Shown piece by piece: positions 7,751-16,071 of a stretch of 64,000 bases of DNA (the first letter of the stretch is position 1; each line of letters starts with the position of its first letter). Both the position numbers and the translations under genes were made by a program. This DNA is from Tissierellales bacterium (GTDB taxonomy: Bacteria; Bacillota; Clostridia; Tissierellales; Sedimentibacteraceae): the NCBI GenBank assembly GCA_018433765.1, contig JAHDQO010000004.1, positions 390,700 through 454,699 on the forward strand, written 5' to 3'. The notes below the pieces were generated by a model. The model had not been told where the DNA came from and ran no database searches. It worked only from the letters and a program-made list of their open reading frames with translations.

Positions 7751-7873
7751 ATACGGCCTCCTTTGTACGAGATTTTCTTACAAGTATAATCTTTTTATTA
7801 AATAAAATCAACCTCATTTTGTAAAAAATATAAAAAAACTTTATTTTAATTTTAATTTAAATTAATAAAACTA

Positions 7874-7902
7874 TTGACATGATGAATATTATTTAGTATA
7901 AT
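7874..7902 (+). promoter_or_regulatory. consensus sigma-A promoter of argG
   Basis: TTGACA (7874-7879), a 17-base spacer and TATAAT (7897-7902) match the vegetative consensus exactly. The promoter lies about 20 bases before the T-box leader. Confidence 0.85.
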
Positions 7903-7924
7903 TGCATAAAAATAATAACAATCT

Positions 7925-8146
7925 AATGATTAGGAGATTAAGCTGTAGAATGCTTTAGCGAGTCGAAGTTGGTGGAAGTTCGGTAGTGATATATAGCCCA
8001 AGAGAGCCTATGAAGAGATTCCTTGAAATGTTTATGCAGAGTATGGGAATACGGTTAAAAACCGTTGTCATGAAAGAGATAAAGCTGTTGCTTTAACAAG
8101 AGTGGTACCGTGATTTATATCGCCTCTTAATTGGGGCGATTTTTTG
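7925..8146 (+). ncRNA. T-box leader, arginine type (AGA specifier)
   Basis: A Stem I region includes the distal GGTGGAAG motif (7971-7978) and GAA-G-AGA-TTCC at 8012-8022. The latter matches the layout of known specifier loops and puts AGA (8016-8018), an arginine codon, in the specifier position. The conserved T-box AAGAGTGGTACCGTG is at 8098-8112 and carries the UGGU that pairs with an uncharged tRNA end. The terminator ATCGCCTC (8119-8126) / GGGGCGAT (8133-8140) is followed by T6. The prediction is that uncharged tRNA-Arg causes antitermination and argG expression. The agreement of specifier and gene is strong support. Confidence 0.88.
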
Positions 8147-8206
8147 TTTATACATATTTATTATATGTATATTTATTCGCATATCTTGTTATACTATAAG
8201 TTTTAA

Positions 8207-8257
8207 AAAGAGTGGTATCGTGGTAAAAGCTGCCTCTTTAGTGAGGAGCTTTTTTTA
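8207..8257 (+). ncRNA. second T-box antiterminator/terminator module without its own Stem I
   Basis: A second T-box sequence, AAAGAGTGGTATCGTGG (8207-8223), is followed by a second terminator: AGCT-G-CCTC (8228-8236) pairs with GAGG-AGCT (8243-8250), then T7. The ~60 bases before it are too short for Stem I and contain no specifier region. It therefore looks like a duplicated decision module that would reuse the tRNA bound by the upstream leader. It ends about 18 bases before the argG ribosome site. Confidence 0.75.
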
Positions 8258-8285
8258 GTATTAAAAATAAAAGGAGGATATTGTA

Positions 8286-9506
8286 ATGGCAGAGAAAGAG
8301 AAAGTTGTATTAGCATATTCAGGAGGGCTTGATACATCAATAATAATTCCTTGGCTTCAAGAAAACTATGATTTAGACATAATAGCTTGCTGCGTGAATG
8401 TTGGTCAAAAAGATGAAATGGAAGGTATTAAAGAAAAAGCTATTGCTTCAGGTGCAAGTAAAATATATGTAGAAGATGTTACTAATGAGTTTGTTGAAGA
8501 ATATGTATATGGTTCTATAAAAGCAAATGCTGTATATGAAGGTAAATATTTATTAGGTACTGCATTAGCTAGACCCTTAATAGCAAAAAAATTAGTTGAA
8601 ATTGCACATAAAGAAGGAGCAAAATATATAGCACACGGCTGTACAGGAAAGGGTAATGATCAAGTTCGTATAGAAACTGCAATAACTGCGCTTGATCCAT
8701 ACATTGAAATAATTGCACCATGGAGAAAATGGGATATAGTTTCAAGAGAAGATGCTATAGATTATGCTGACAAAAGAAATGTAAAATTAACAGTTACAAA
8801 AGAAAAGATATATTCTAGAGATCATAACTTACTGCATATCAGTCATGAGGGAGGACATTTGGAAAATCCAAAGAATGAAGCTAAAAGAGATGAACTCTTA
8901 ATGATGACTCAAACACTTGAAAATGCACCTGATATCCCTGAATATGTTGAAATAGAATTTGTTAAAGGTATTCCTGTTAAACTTAATGGTGAAAAATTAA
9001 ATGGACAGCAGATGTTAACTAAGCTTAATGAAATAGGGGGCAAACATGGAATAGGTGTAGCTGATATCCTTGAGAACAGACTTGTAGGGATGAAATCTAG
9101 AGGAATATATGAAACACCTGGTGGAACAATCTTAATAGAAGCTCACGAACATTTGGAAAGATTGACACTTGAGAAAGAAGTTTACCATTACAAGGAAATG
9201 ATAGCATTAAAATATGCAGAACTTGTTTATAATGGAATGTGGTTTAGCGGACTTAAAGATGCTTTAGATGCATTTATTAATTCTACACAAGAAACTGTAA
9301 CAGGAATTGTTAAATTAAAATTATATAAAGGTAATTTTATATTTGCGGGTATGAAGTCAGACAATGCACTATATAAAGAAGAAATATCATCATTTGGTGG
9401 AAGTAAATTTTATGATCATAAAGATGCAGACGGATTTATAAAACTGTTTAGTTTACCGTATAAAATACAAGCAATTAATGGAATAAAAGATTATATTAAT
9501 AAATAA
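8286..9506 (+). CDS. argG: argininosuccinate synthase
   Basis: The 406-residue protein joins citrulline and aspartate using ATP to give argininosuccinate, the penultimate step of arginine synthesis. The N-terminal PP-loop is intact ([16 protein letters not shown], residues about 10-25), and the second ATP/citrulline-binding stretch [12 protein letters not shown] is at about 119-130. Length is usual. ATG 8286 follows AAAAGGAGGATATTGT. It is monocistronic: no argH follows, and a hairpin terminator begins just after the stop. Control by the arginine T-box upstream fits the pathway. Confidence 0.95.
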   Translation: MAEKEKVVLAYSGGLDTSIIIPWLQENYDLDIIACCVNVGQKDEMEGIKEKAIASGASKIYVEDVTNEFVEEYVYGSIKANAVYEGKYLLGTALARPLIAKKLVEIAHKEGAKYIAHGCTGKGNDQVRIETAITALDPYIEIIAPWRKWDIVSREDAIDYADKRNVKLTVTKEKIYSRDHNLLHISHEGGHLENPKNEAKRDELLMMTQTLENAPDIPEYVEIEFVKGIPVKLNGEKLNGQQMLTKLNEIGGKHGIGVADILENRLVGMKSRGIYETPGGTILIEAHEHLERLTLEKEVYHYKEMIALKYAELVYNGMWFSGLKDALDAFINSTQETVTGIVKLKLYKGNFIFAGMKSDNALYKEEISSFGGSKFYDHKDADGFIKLFSLPYKIQAINGIKDYINK

Positions 9507-9508
9507 AA

Positions 9509-9535
9509 AATAAGCAAGTTTTTAACTTGCTTATT
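9509..9535. terminator. bidirectional terminator after argG
   Basis: AATAAGCAAGTT (9509-9520) pairs with AACTTGCTTATT (9524-9535): 12 base pairs and a 3-base loop, with A-rich and T-rich flanks. It serves argG and the convergent gene that ends at 9537. Confidence 0.85.
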
Positions 9536-9536
9536 T

Positions 9537-10115
9537 TCATTCTTCTTCAATTTCTTCTGCACTTGTAAACTTATATTCATCTACACCGTTCTTTATATCA
9601 TTCATAAAACTATTAGTTGATTTTTCTAAATCAATAGAACGGTAGAAGAAAATACATCCTATAATAGCTAGTATTATGCCTATTAATTTAACAACAGTAC
9701 TTATAGCAGCTTTTCCATTAATTATGCAGTAAACAGCAAAACAAAATGCTATGATAGCAATACTAAAAGTTATAATATCTGAAAAGTCTCTTTTTTTAAT
9801 TGCCTTGTATATAATCGGAACTGCAAAAACCATAAGGCCAATACCTATTAAAAACATGGCTAGTCCCGGAAATATAAAGACAAGTATTCCACCAACTATT
9901 CCTAAAATGCTTAACAATTTTTCATAGTTAATTGCAAAAGCTGTTGAAAAATTAAAATTGATTAAACTAAAAACAATCAGCCCTATTGCAGCTACTCTAA
10001 TTGAGAAGATACCTATAAATTTTGATGCGAAGATGAAAACTAAACCAATAATAACTATAATTAAGCTTATTAATCTTAATGTCTTAAATCCAAAGTTGAA
10101 TTCTTTTGAGAACAT
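9537..10115 (-). CDS. small polytopic membrane protein, HdeD/DUF308-like
   Basis: The 192-residue protein has about six short transmembrane segments arranged as pairs (for example LISLIIVIIGLVFIFASKF and GIVGGILVFIFPGLAMFLIG) and an acidic cytoplasmic tail ending EEIEEE. The paired-helix, glycine-rich pattern resembles DUF308/HdeD-type proteins, but I am not certain of the family. Function unknown. ATG 10113-10115 has GAGAGGAAGTG upstream. It converges on argG and is divergent from the M14 peptidase; nothing nearby suggests a shared pathway. Confidence 0.6.
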   Translation of the reverse strand: MFSKEFNFGFKTLRLISLIIVIIGLVFIFASKFIGIFSIRVAAIGLIVFSLINFNFSTAFAINYEKLLSILGIVGGILVFIFPGLAMFLIGIGLMVFAVPIIYKAIKKRDFSDIITFSIAIIAFCFAVYCIINGKAAISTVVKLIGIILAIIGCIFFYRSIDLEKSTNSFMNDIKNGVDEYKFTSAEEIEEE

Positions 10116-10239
10116 AAAATATCACTTCCTCTCACTAAAATTCTATATAATTTTCAATTTATATAAATTGTTTTATTCCTTATTATATTTATACCAGAAA
10201 ATTAAGATAAATAAAATTAAAATTTCATTAATATATTTA

Positions 10240-10268
10240 TTCAAAACTGAAAAGAATAGTGTTATAAT
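10240..10268 (+). promoter_or_regulatory. promoter of the M14 peptidase gene
   Basis: TTCAAA (10240-10245), 17 bases, then TG-T-TATAAT with TATAAT at 10263-10268. The extended -10 compensates for an imperfect -35. The gene starts about 30 bases downstream. Confidence 0.55.
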
Positions 10269-10298
10269 AGTCAAAAATTATACAGGTGGATAAAATTG

Positions 10299-11423
10299 AT
10301 GAAATTAATAGTTGATACTTCAAATACATATTTTTTAGAGTCTATTAATAAAGATATTGATACTCTTCTAGATATGCATAATAACATTTTAAGTAAAAAA
10401 ATAATAGGAAAATCTGTAGAAGGAAGAAATATAATTTCCTTAAAAATAGGTATAAATAAAAACAATATCAAGAAAAAACCTTCTATACTATTTACAGGTG
10501 GAATACATGCTAGAGAAGACTTTTCGGTAATGCTAGTTATGAAAATGCTTGATTATATAGCATACCACTATAATACGAATAAACGCTGGGAAGGAGTAGA
10601 TATTAATAACTTATTAAATAAAATAGATATGCACTTTATACCTGTAGTTAATCCAGATGGTCTAAATATAGTTCATAATGGAGTAAAAGCATCATGTAAT
10701 AGTGAAAAAATACAATCAATGCCTATAATAAATGGGAAAGAAGAATATTGGAAAGCTAATGCCAATGGAGTAGATATTAATAAAAATTTTGATGATGGTA
10801 ACTGGCATATAAGAAAAAGTAAACCTGAGATGTCTAAACCTTGTTCAGAAGGATATAAAGGATTTAAACCTAGCAGTGAACCAGAAACTAGAGCTTTAAC
10901 AGAATTTTGCAAACAAGAAGAATTTTTAATGACTGTTTCTTATCATTGTTCGGGTAATGTGGTTTTTTGGGCTGATAGCGGTACTCATGATATATTTAAT
11001 AATTATGATGAAGAGTTGATAGATGAATTTTCTAACAAGTTTATATACAGGAAAACAAAAATATCACAAGACCCGTCATGGTACGGATGTGGATTTGAAA
11101 ATTGGTATAGGTCATACTATCAAAGACCAGGATTGTGTATAGAACTTTCACCTTTTAAAAGTCCAGAGCAGCATCCTGATTATATGTTTGATGAACTTGT
11201 ATGGGAGTATGCAAAATTAACAGGAATATATCTTGCAGATAAAGCTTATAAACTAGCTGATAAGATGTATGATGTAATACTAAATGATAAGTTAATTAAA
11301 ACTTTTTATAAAAAAGATGAAGCCGTAAAATTTGCTCAAAATTTGAAAGATAGCTATGTTACAAATAATGAACGAACTATTTGGACTAAAGTAGAAAATT
11401 TTGCTGCATTACATAAAGAATAG
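10299..11423 (+). CDS. M14-family zinc carboxypeptidase
   Basis: The ~374-residue protein carries the zinc ligands of the M14 (carboxypeptidase A-like) fold: HxxE in GGIHARED (near residue 70) and a later His in VSYHCSGNV. The substrate-site words NPDG and DINKNFDD and a candidate catalytic Glu in CIELSPF are also present. No signal peptide is seen, so action in the cytoplasm is likely. Clostridial relatives include gamma-D-glutamyl-diaminopimelate peptidases acting on cell-wall peptides, so muropeptide recycling is possible but not shown. ATG 10299 is 9 bases after AGGTGG; TTG 10296 in the same frame is an alternative start. Confidence 0.8.
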   Translation: MKLIVDTSNTYFLESINKDIDTLLDMHNNILSKKIIGKSVEGRNIISLKIGINKNNIKKKPSILFTGGIHAREDFSVMLVMKMLDYIAYHYNTNKRWEGVDINNLLNKIDMHFIPVVNPDGLNIVHNGVKASCNSEKIQSMPIINGKEEYWKANANGVDINKNFDDGNWHIRKSKPEMSKPCSEGYKGFKPSSEPETRALTEFCKQEEFLMTVSYHCSGNVVFWADSGTHDIFNNYDEELIDEFSNKFIYRKTKISQDPSWYGCGFENWYRSYYQRPGLCIELSPFKSPEQHPDYMFDELVWEYAKLTGIYLADKAYKLADKMYDVILNDKLIKTFYKKDEAVKFAQNLKDSYVTNNERTIWTKVENFAALHKE

Positions 11424-11431
11424 ATATCATG

Positions 11432-11465
11432 AAGCAATCAGCTTAGAAAACTGATTGCTTTTTAT
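11432..11465 (+). terminator. terminator of the M14 gene
   Basis: AAGCAATCAG (11432-11441) pairs with CTGATTGCTT (11451-11460), followed by TTTATTTC. Confidence 0.85.
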
Positions 11466-11492
11466 TTCTTTATAAATTTATGAGATTACTAT

Positions 11493-11903
11493 TTATGAAA
11501 AAAAGATTGCACTTATGAAGATTGCTATACCTGAAAATAAAAAACCAATTAAGATAGATATATTAAGTTTATCATCTTTTCTTCTTAGTTTTTTAACATT
11601 AGCTAATAAAGCAAGTCCTGAGCCTACAAAGAGAAGAATAACTAAAGCAAAAAGAATTTTATAATTTTGAAAATCCCACACGTTATATCTTTTTACATTG
11701 AATATTCTGTCGAAAAACGTTTCTCCTTTAGGTATAGCGGAGTCAAAAACTAGTAATATAGCTGCTATTAATATCCAAACTAAAATGCTGAAAGTTTTTA
11801 CATATTTAATCCAAAAGTTTGGTCCTTCACGTCTTTCTACAAATTTATTTTCTTTTTTATCTAGTTTGCTATTCTCCTGCTCTATTACCTCTTTATCACT
11901 CAT
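11493..11903 (-). CDS. unknown membrane protein
   Basis: The start is placed at ATG 11901-11903, 7 bases after GGAGGT. Two earlier in-frame starts overlap that site. The ~136-residue protein has a charged ~35-residue N-terminal tail and three hydrophobic helices (ILVWILIAAILLVF, ILFALVILLFVGSGLALL, ISILIGFLFSGIAIFISAIFF). I do not recognise a family. It is downstream of, and in the same orientation as, flhB and fliR, with a repeat-filled gap of about 130 bases between, so co-transcription with them is possible but unproven. Confidence 0.6.
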   Translation of the reverse strand: MSDKEVIEQENSKLDKKENKFVERREGPNFWIKYVKTFSILVWILIAAILLVFDSAIPKGETFFDRIFNVKRYNVWDFQNYKILFALVILLFVGSGLALLANVKKLRRKDDKLNISILIGFLFSGIAIFISAIFFS

Positions 11904-11926
11904 AAACATCACCTCCCACTTTATAA

Positions 11927-12020
11927 AGTTAATAATTGACGATTGACAGTTGATAATTAAAGGTTTAAATTTTTTTTAGAAAAATTTATTCATTGTTTTT
12001 CGTTTCTCGTTTCTCATCTT
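11927..12020. repeat. mosaic foldback repeat, copy 2 (3' flank of flhB)
   Basis: The segment contains TTGACGATTGACAGTTGATAA-like words, an imperfect AAATTTTTTTTAGAAAAATTT hairpin (about 11966-11988) and CGTTTCTCGTTTCTCATCTTTCG. These are the pyrimidine-strand words of the family found in the plus-strand flagellar gaps. Confidence 0.55.
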
Positions 12021-12034
12021 TCGTTTATTTAGTG

Positions 12035-13099
12035 TTAGTATTTCTTTTTTTCTTTCATCGTGTAAATATAAGCTAGTATTTCTGCGACAGCATTGAAAAG
12101 TTCGTAAGGTATTTCTTGTCCTATTTCAGTTGTCTTAAACAATGACCTAGCTAATTCTTTACTTTCTACAATTTCAATTTTATTTTCTCTTGCAATTTCT
12201 TTTATTTTTTGAGCTATTAAATCAGCACCTTTAGCTACAACAATTGGAGCGTTATCTTTTATTCTATCATATTTTATAGCAACAGCATAATGAGTTGGGT
12301 TGGTTATTACAACATCAGCATTTGGTATTTGCTGCATCATACGAGACATAGCAAATTGTCTTTGAGTGTCCTTAATACGTGACTTTATTTCTGGATTTCC
12401 TTCAGTTGTTTTATATTCATCTTTTATTTCCTGTTTACTCATCTTTAGTTTTTTCTCATGCTCAAAGAATTGAAAAATATAGTCAATTATTGATATTGTT
12501 ACCATAGCAAGCAATATCTTAAAAGCAATATTTAGAGATTTATTGACACCGTATTCTATTGAGTTATCAAGGTCAAGCAGCATAACAGAAGGGGTTTCTT
12601 CTATTAATGATTTAAATATTGAATAAGCTATTACACAAACAGCACTTATTTTGAGCAGAGATTTTATTAAATCCTTTAATGTTTTCATAGAAAAAATTCT
12701 CTTGAACCCGCTTAACATACTTATTCTTTCGGCTTTTGGTTTTATTGATTTTGGTACAAACAAAAACCCAACTTGAGCATAATTTGCAGCTATACCTGAT
12801 ATCATTATTAAAATAACTAAAGGGCCGCATACTTTTGTTATGGTTTTACCACATAAAATAAGTAAGCTTGAAAAAGTCTTGTCATTGACTAATCCATATG
12901 TTTGATATCCTTTAGATATCATAAAAACAAATAATTCCTTGATACCCTCAAGCATACTTTTCCATAAAACAGTAAAGCCTAAAACTGCTGCAATTATTGT
13001 TATGCTGTTATTTATTTCAACACTCTTAAAAACGTTACCCTCTTTTCGAGCATCTCTCCGTTTCTTGGGGGTGGCTTTTTCCGTTTTTTCACCAGCCAT
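12035..13099 (-). CDS. flhB: flagellar export apparatus protein FlhB
   Basis: The 354-residue protein has the standard FlhB layout: a basic N-terminus (GEKTEKATPKKRRDARKEGN), four transmembrane helices to about residue 210, a charged linker, and the cytoplasmic autocleavage domain with its intact NPTHY motif (VVITNPTHYAVAIKYD). FlhB is the export-gate component that switches substrate class from rod/hook to filament. ATG 13097-13099 follows AAAAAGGAGC. It is downstream of fliR on the minus strand, whereas fliQ and flhA sit 15 kb away on the other strand. The gap between fliR and flhB (13100-13186) holds short TTGGAAAGTTGG-type repeats. Confidence 0.95.
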   Translation of the reverse strand: MAGEKTEKATPKKRRDARKEGNVFKSVEINNSITIIAAVLGFTVLWKSMLEGIKELFVFMISKGYQTYGLVNDKTFSSLLILCGKTITKVCGPLVILIMISGIAANYAQVGFLFVPKSIKPKAERISMLSGFKRIFSMKTLKDLIKSLLKISAVCVIAYSIFKSLIEETPSVMLLDLDNSIEYGVNKSLNIAFKILLAMVTISIIDYIFQFFEHEKKLKMSKQEIKDEYKTTEGNPEIKSRIKDTQRQFAMSRMMQQIPNADVVITNPTHYAVAIKYDRIKDNAPIVVAKGADLIAQKIKEIARENKIEIVESKELARSLFKTTEIGQEIPYELFNAVAEILAYIYTMKEKKKY

Positions 13100-13186
13100 G
13101 CAAAAAAGCTCCTTTTTTAATCTGTATTCCTGTATAGTCTTAACTACCTAACCAGCTAACCAACTTTTCCAACTTTCCAACTTTTT

Positions 13187-13954
13187 TCAAAAAAGCTGAG
13201 ATGTAAATTTAAACATAGACTCAAATATGTCATTCAAAATATTTACAAACGGTGTGATTATAAAAAATAGCGTAAAAACACCTGCTAATATTTTTATCGG
13301 TATACCAACTACAAATATATTCATCTGAGGTATAAATTTTATCATTATGCCTAAAACTACTTCAGAAAATAATATTACTAATATAACAGGTAAAGCAATC
13401 TTTACTGCGAATAAATATGCAAGAGAGAAAGCATTTGTAAATATACTAGCTATGTTTATTTTAACTAGAATAGTCCCTATAGGATTTGCTGCATATGATT
13501 CTGATAGTATATAAATTAGTTGAAGATGTCCATCAAGTTTTAAAAAAATTACAAAAGCTATAATATTAAGTAAATTTCCTGTTAGAGGAATCTTTGTACC
13601 ATATTCAGGGTCTAGTAAACCTCCCATATGAAATCCTATCTGTGTATCCATCAATTGTCCTGCTGTAGCAAATATTGAAAAGAAAATAGTGCTTAAAAAA
13701 CCTAAGAGCATACCCTTTAAGGTTTCTAAAACACATATTACAATGTATTGACCTATACCTTCAGGTAGAAATTGCATATTAGGTTTATCCGCAATAATTA
13801 ATATATATGTAAGATATATACTAACACCTATCTTAGTTATACTGGGTACTTCTTTTCTCCCGATCAATGGAGAGACAAAAACAAACCCAGAAATTCTTAG
13901 CAAAATCAAAACAAATATATCAAGATGATTATATATATTTAATAAATCCATCAT
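13187..13954 (-). CDS. fliR: flagellar export apparatus protein FliR
   Basis: The 255-residue protein with about six membrane helices shows typical FliR stretches: ILLRISGFVFVSPLIGRKEVP near residue 20 (quoted from FVSPLIGRKEVPS) and AGQLMDTQIGFHMGGLLDP near 105. FliR joins FliP and FliQ in the export-gate pore. ATG 13952-13954 lies 12 bases after GGGATG, rather far; ATG 13951 is an alternative. It heads a two-gene unit with flhB, diverging from the flgB operon. The usual fliQ-fliR-flhB-flhA order is therefore broken in this genome. Confidence 0.92.
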   Translation of the reverse strand: MMDLLNIYNHLDIFVLILLRISGFVFVSPLIGRKEVPSITKIGVSIYLTYILIIADKPNMQFLPEGIGQYIVICVLETLKGMLLGFLSTIFFSIFATAGQLMDTQIGFHMGGLLDPEYGTKIPLTGNLLNIIAFVIFLKLDGHLQLIYILSESYAANPIGTILVKINIASIFTNAFSLAYLFAVKIALPVILVILFSEVVLGIMIKFIPQMNIFVVGIPIKILAGVFTLFFIITPFVNILNDIFESMFKFTSQLF

Positions 13955-14008
13955 TGTTTAAGAAACATCCCTTTAAAATAAAGCAAAACATTAAAAATTA
14001 GTATTTAA

Positions 14009-14035
14009 AATTTCGAATTATTGCTTTATTTTTTA
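14009..14035 (-). promoter_or_regulatory. weak sigma-28-like promoter upstream of fliR
   Basis: On the minus strand TAAA (14035-14032), 15 bases, then TCGAAATT (14016-14009) partly matches the sigma-28 consensus. Spacer and -10 are both imperfect, so this is tentative. Between here and 14335 I see no further gene, RNA or repeat. Confidence 0.3.
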
Positions 14036-14335
14036 AAAATTATATTTAATATTTTTGTAATAGTTAATATCTATCAATTTAATCAAATTTTTACTTTTTA
14101 GATATATTTATAATATATATGAGTAAATTTGTCGAAATATCATAGACGTTTGTACGAAATTATGTATAATTTGATATTTGTTAATTTTAATCATAATTTG
14201 TTAATTATTAGAACTTTACGTATTATATTGTGTGATAATATGAGTTTAGCAATTAAATAAAATTATGTCAAGAAAGTTAAATAAATAAATATTATGATAT
14301 AAATATTAAATTATAGTAATTTATGTCTAAAAATG

Positions 14336-14364
14336 TTGACAAATAATACTTTTTCTGATATTTT
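14336..14364 (+). promoter_or_regulatory. extended -10 promoter of the flgB operon
   Basis: TTGACA (14336-14341), a 17-base spacer ending TTTTCTGA, and TATTTT (14359-14364) preceded by TG-A. The same promoter with the same TTTTCTGA context is found before the second riboswitch at 52976-53004, so both operons probably start alike with vegetative sigma factor. Confidence 0.7.
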
Positions 14365-14506
14365 GTTAATATGAGCTTTATGGAAAGATATTACATAGTT
14401 TTTTAAATAAAAATGTTTAACCTGTTGAAAAATAAATGTTTTAAGTAAAGGATAATGTATGGAAATCATCAGGCAAGAAAATTTTTATAAAAAAAATAAA
14501 GATTGT

Positions 14507-14612
14507 AACTTTTCAACGATAATGGCAAACCTGTTGAAAAGCAGGGACGCAAAGTCAAAGGGCCTAATCGTTTTGACGTATGGCAGCCGACTATCGAAAG
14601 GAGAGTTTTTTT
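14507..14612 (+). ncRNA. c-di-GMP-I (GEMM-I) riboswitch before flgB
   Basis: The GEMM-I core is clear: ATGGCAAACCTGTTGAAAAG (14522-14541) with its tetraloop, GGGACGCAAAGTC (14544-14556), GGGCCTAAT and TATGGCAGCCG (14580-14590). P1 is CGATA (14517-14521) with TATCG (14592-14596). It extends through AACTTTTC (14507-14514) pairing with GGAGAGTT (14600-14607), which runs straight into T7 (14606-14612). The extended P1 helix plus T-run looks like an intrinsic terminator stabilised by ligand, i.e. an OFF switch. The c-di-GMP-I switch before flgB in Clostridioides difficile behaves that way (established). Sign here is inferred. Confidence 0.92.
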
Positions 14613-14613
14613 A

Positions 14614-14682
14614 ATGGAAAAAGTTGAAAACGCTAATCTTATAATGCAATTCATTATACTTGTCAATAATAATTTATTTTGA
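14614..14682 (+). CDS. possible 22-residue leader peptide after the riboswitch
   Basis: A small ORF (MEKVENANLIMQFIILVNNNLF) starts two bases after the riboswitch T-run. Its only ribosome site, AAAGGAGAG (14597-14605), is the 3' arm of the proposed terminator helix, so translation would be possible only when that helix is open. Between it and flgB is about 170 bases with an ATACAGCT...AGCTGTAT inverted repeat (about 14728-14773). Whether the peptide is made is unknown; it may be chance. Confidence 0.3.
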   Translation: MEKVENANLIMQFIILVNNNLF

Positions 14683-14855
14683 ACTAAAAAAACAATTAAA
14701 AGTTTTGATGTAGCTGATTTTTAGTAAATACAGCTCAATAACATATTTAAATTATGTTTTGACAAGCTGTATATTTGTTTATAATTCAAATATATTTTGT
14801 AAAATCAATAAGTAAGTAGTTTTATACAATAAAATAGTAAAAAAGGAGGAATAAT

Positions 14856-15263
14856 ATGCTGGATGATCTATATACCAGAATTGACTTCTTAAGAAAAGGC
14901 TTGGAAGGATTATGGACGAGAAATCAGGTTATTTCTGACAATGTAGCAAATGTTGATACTAATGGTTATAAAGCTAAAAATGTTAATTTTGAACAAGTCT
15001 TCAAAAGATATTTAGACAAAGAAGAAAGCGATATATACAGGGGTAAGGAATATGAGGATTATAAAAATAACTTTCTAAACGAATCTAGATTCTCTATTTA
15101 TGATAGAAAAGGCTTACCTGTTAAGGCTAACGAGAATAACGTTGATGTAGATATTGAAATGACTTATCTAGCCGAAAATACAATGAAATATAATTTAGTT
15201 AAAGAATCAATGGATTTACAAATCAATCTTTTAAAAGATGTTATAAATGAAGGAAAGAGGTGA
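14856..15263 (+). CDS. flgB: flagellar basal-body rod protein FlgB
   Basis: The 135-residue rod protein has the N-terminal rod/hook signature (QVISDNVANVDTNGYKAKNV, residues about 24-43) and a C-terminal heptad-like helix. FlgB is exported and forms the proximal rod with FlgC and FliE. ATG 14856 follows AAAAAGGAGGAATA. It is the first full gene of the riboswitch-led fla operon; flgC begins 6 bases after its stop. Confidence 0.95.
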   Translation: MLDDLYTRIDFLRKGLEGLWTRNQVISDNVANVDTNGYKAKNVNFEQVFKRYLDKEESDIYRGKEYEDYKNNFLNESRFSIYDRKGLPVKANENNVDVDIEMTYLAENTMKYNLVKESMDLQINLLKDVINEGKR

Positions 15264-15268
15264 TATAA

Positions 15269-15706
15269 TTGAGTTTTATTAAGGCTCTGGATATAAGTGC
15301 TAGTGGATTATACGCACAAAAAAAGCGTATGGAAGTTGTTGCACAAAATATTGCTAATGCAGATACCATATTAACTGATACTATGGAACCATATAGATGT
15401 AAGGTTACTGTGATGTCTGCTGTTAAAGATAAAAAAAATTTCAGCAGCATTCTTGATAAATTTAGTACTCCAAAAGAAGGAGACGGAGTAGCAGTTTCTG
15501 TTGTTGAATCTCTTGATGAGCCATTTAAATTAGTTTATAATCCTGAGCATCCTTTAGCAGAAGATGGATATGTTAAAATGCCTAATGTTGATACAACTAC
15601 AGAAATGCTTGAACTTTTGTCAGCTACAAGGGCATATGAAGCTAACATTACTGTACTTAATGCCACAAAGGCTATGTTTACTCAAGCATTACGTATAGGT
15701 AAGTAG
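15269..15706 (+). CDS. flgC: flagellar basal-body rod protein FlgC
   Basis: The 145-residue rod protein opens with LDISASGLYAQKKRMEVVAQ and contains the NIANADT signature. Its C-terminus, PNVDTTTEMLELLSATRAYE, is characteristic of FlgC. The start is TTG 15269, 8 bases after AGAGG; no ATG fits. It builds the proximal rod with FlgB, and the tight spacing to flgB indicates one transcript. Confidence 0.95.
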   Translation: MSFIKALDISASGLYAQKKRMEVVAQNIANADTILTDTMEPYRCKVTVMSAVKDKKNFSSILDKFSTPKEGDGVAVSVVESLDEPFKLVYNPEHPLAEDGYVKMPNVDTTTEMLELLSATRAYEANITVLNATKAMFTQALRIGK

Positions 15707-15741
15707 AAAGCAATTATATTACATAAAAAGGAGTGTTTAAA

Positions 15742-16041
15742 TTGACTTTAGAACCTATAAGTTCTGTAGCTAGTGCGTTACAGAATGATAAAGTATTAAA
15801 CAATAAAAACAGTAATAATAAAAATATATTTGACGATATACTAAAAAAATCTACAGATGAAGTAAATAAAAGTTTAAATTTAGCAAACGAACAGATGGAA
15901 AACATCATTCAAGGTAGTGATGAAGATTTTCATAAATATTTAATTAATGCTCAAAAAACCGAGATATCACTTCAATTAACAATGCAGGTTAGAAATAAAG
16001 TTGTTGATGCCTACGAAGAAATCATGAGAATGCAGGTATAG
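15742..16041 (+). CDS. fliE: flagellar hook-basal body protein FliE
   Basis: The ~99-residue protein is FliE, the adaptor between the MS ring and the rod and the first export substrate. A typical middle reads NKSLNLANEQMENI and the C-terminus is the conserved TEISLQLTMQVRNKVVDAYE. The start is taken as TTG 15742, 8 bases after AAGGAG; the in-frame GTG at 15733 overlaps that site. The Asn/Lys-rich stretch at about residues 15-35 is probably disordered. Confidence 0.9.
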   Translation: MTLEPISSVASALQNDKVLNNKNSNNKNIFDDILKKSTDEVNKSLNLANEQMENIIQGSDEDFHKYLINAQKTEISLQLTMQVRNKVVDAYEEIMRMQV

Positions 16042-16071
16042 TTATTTATTATTTTGGGGGATTAATTAGAT

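Noticed and set aside
14112..14139. TCGAAATA at 14132-14139 as a plus-strand sigma-28 box
   Set aside because: No TAAA at 14-16 bases upstream; AATA is found instead.
14469..14666. Minus-strand ORF across the first riboswitch
   Set aside because: The plus-strand RNA structure explains the sequence; the ORF has no ribosome site.
14759..14785. TTGACA and TATAAT between riboswitch and flgB, a possible bypass promoter
   Set aside because: The spacer is only 15 bases and the -35 lies inside an inverted repeat; too weak to annotate without start-site data.
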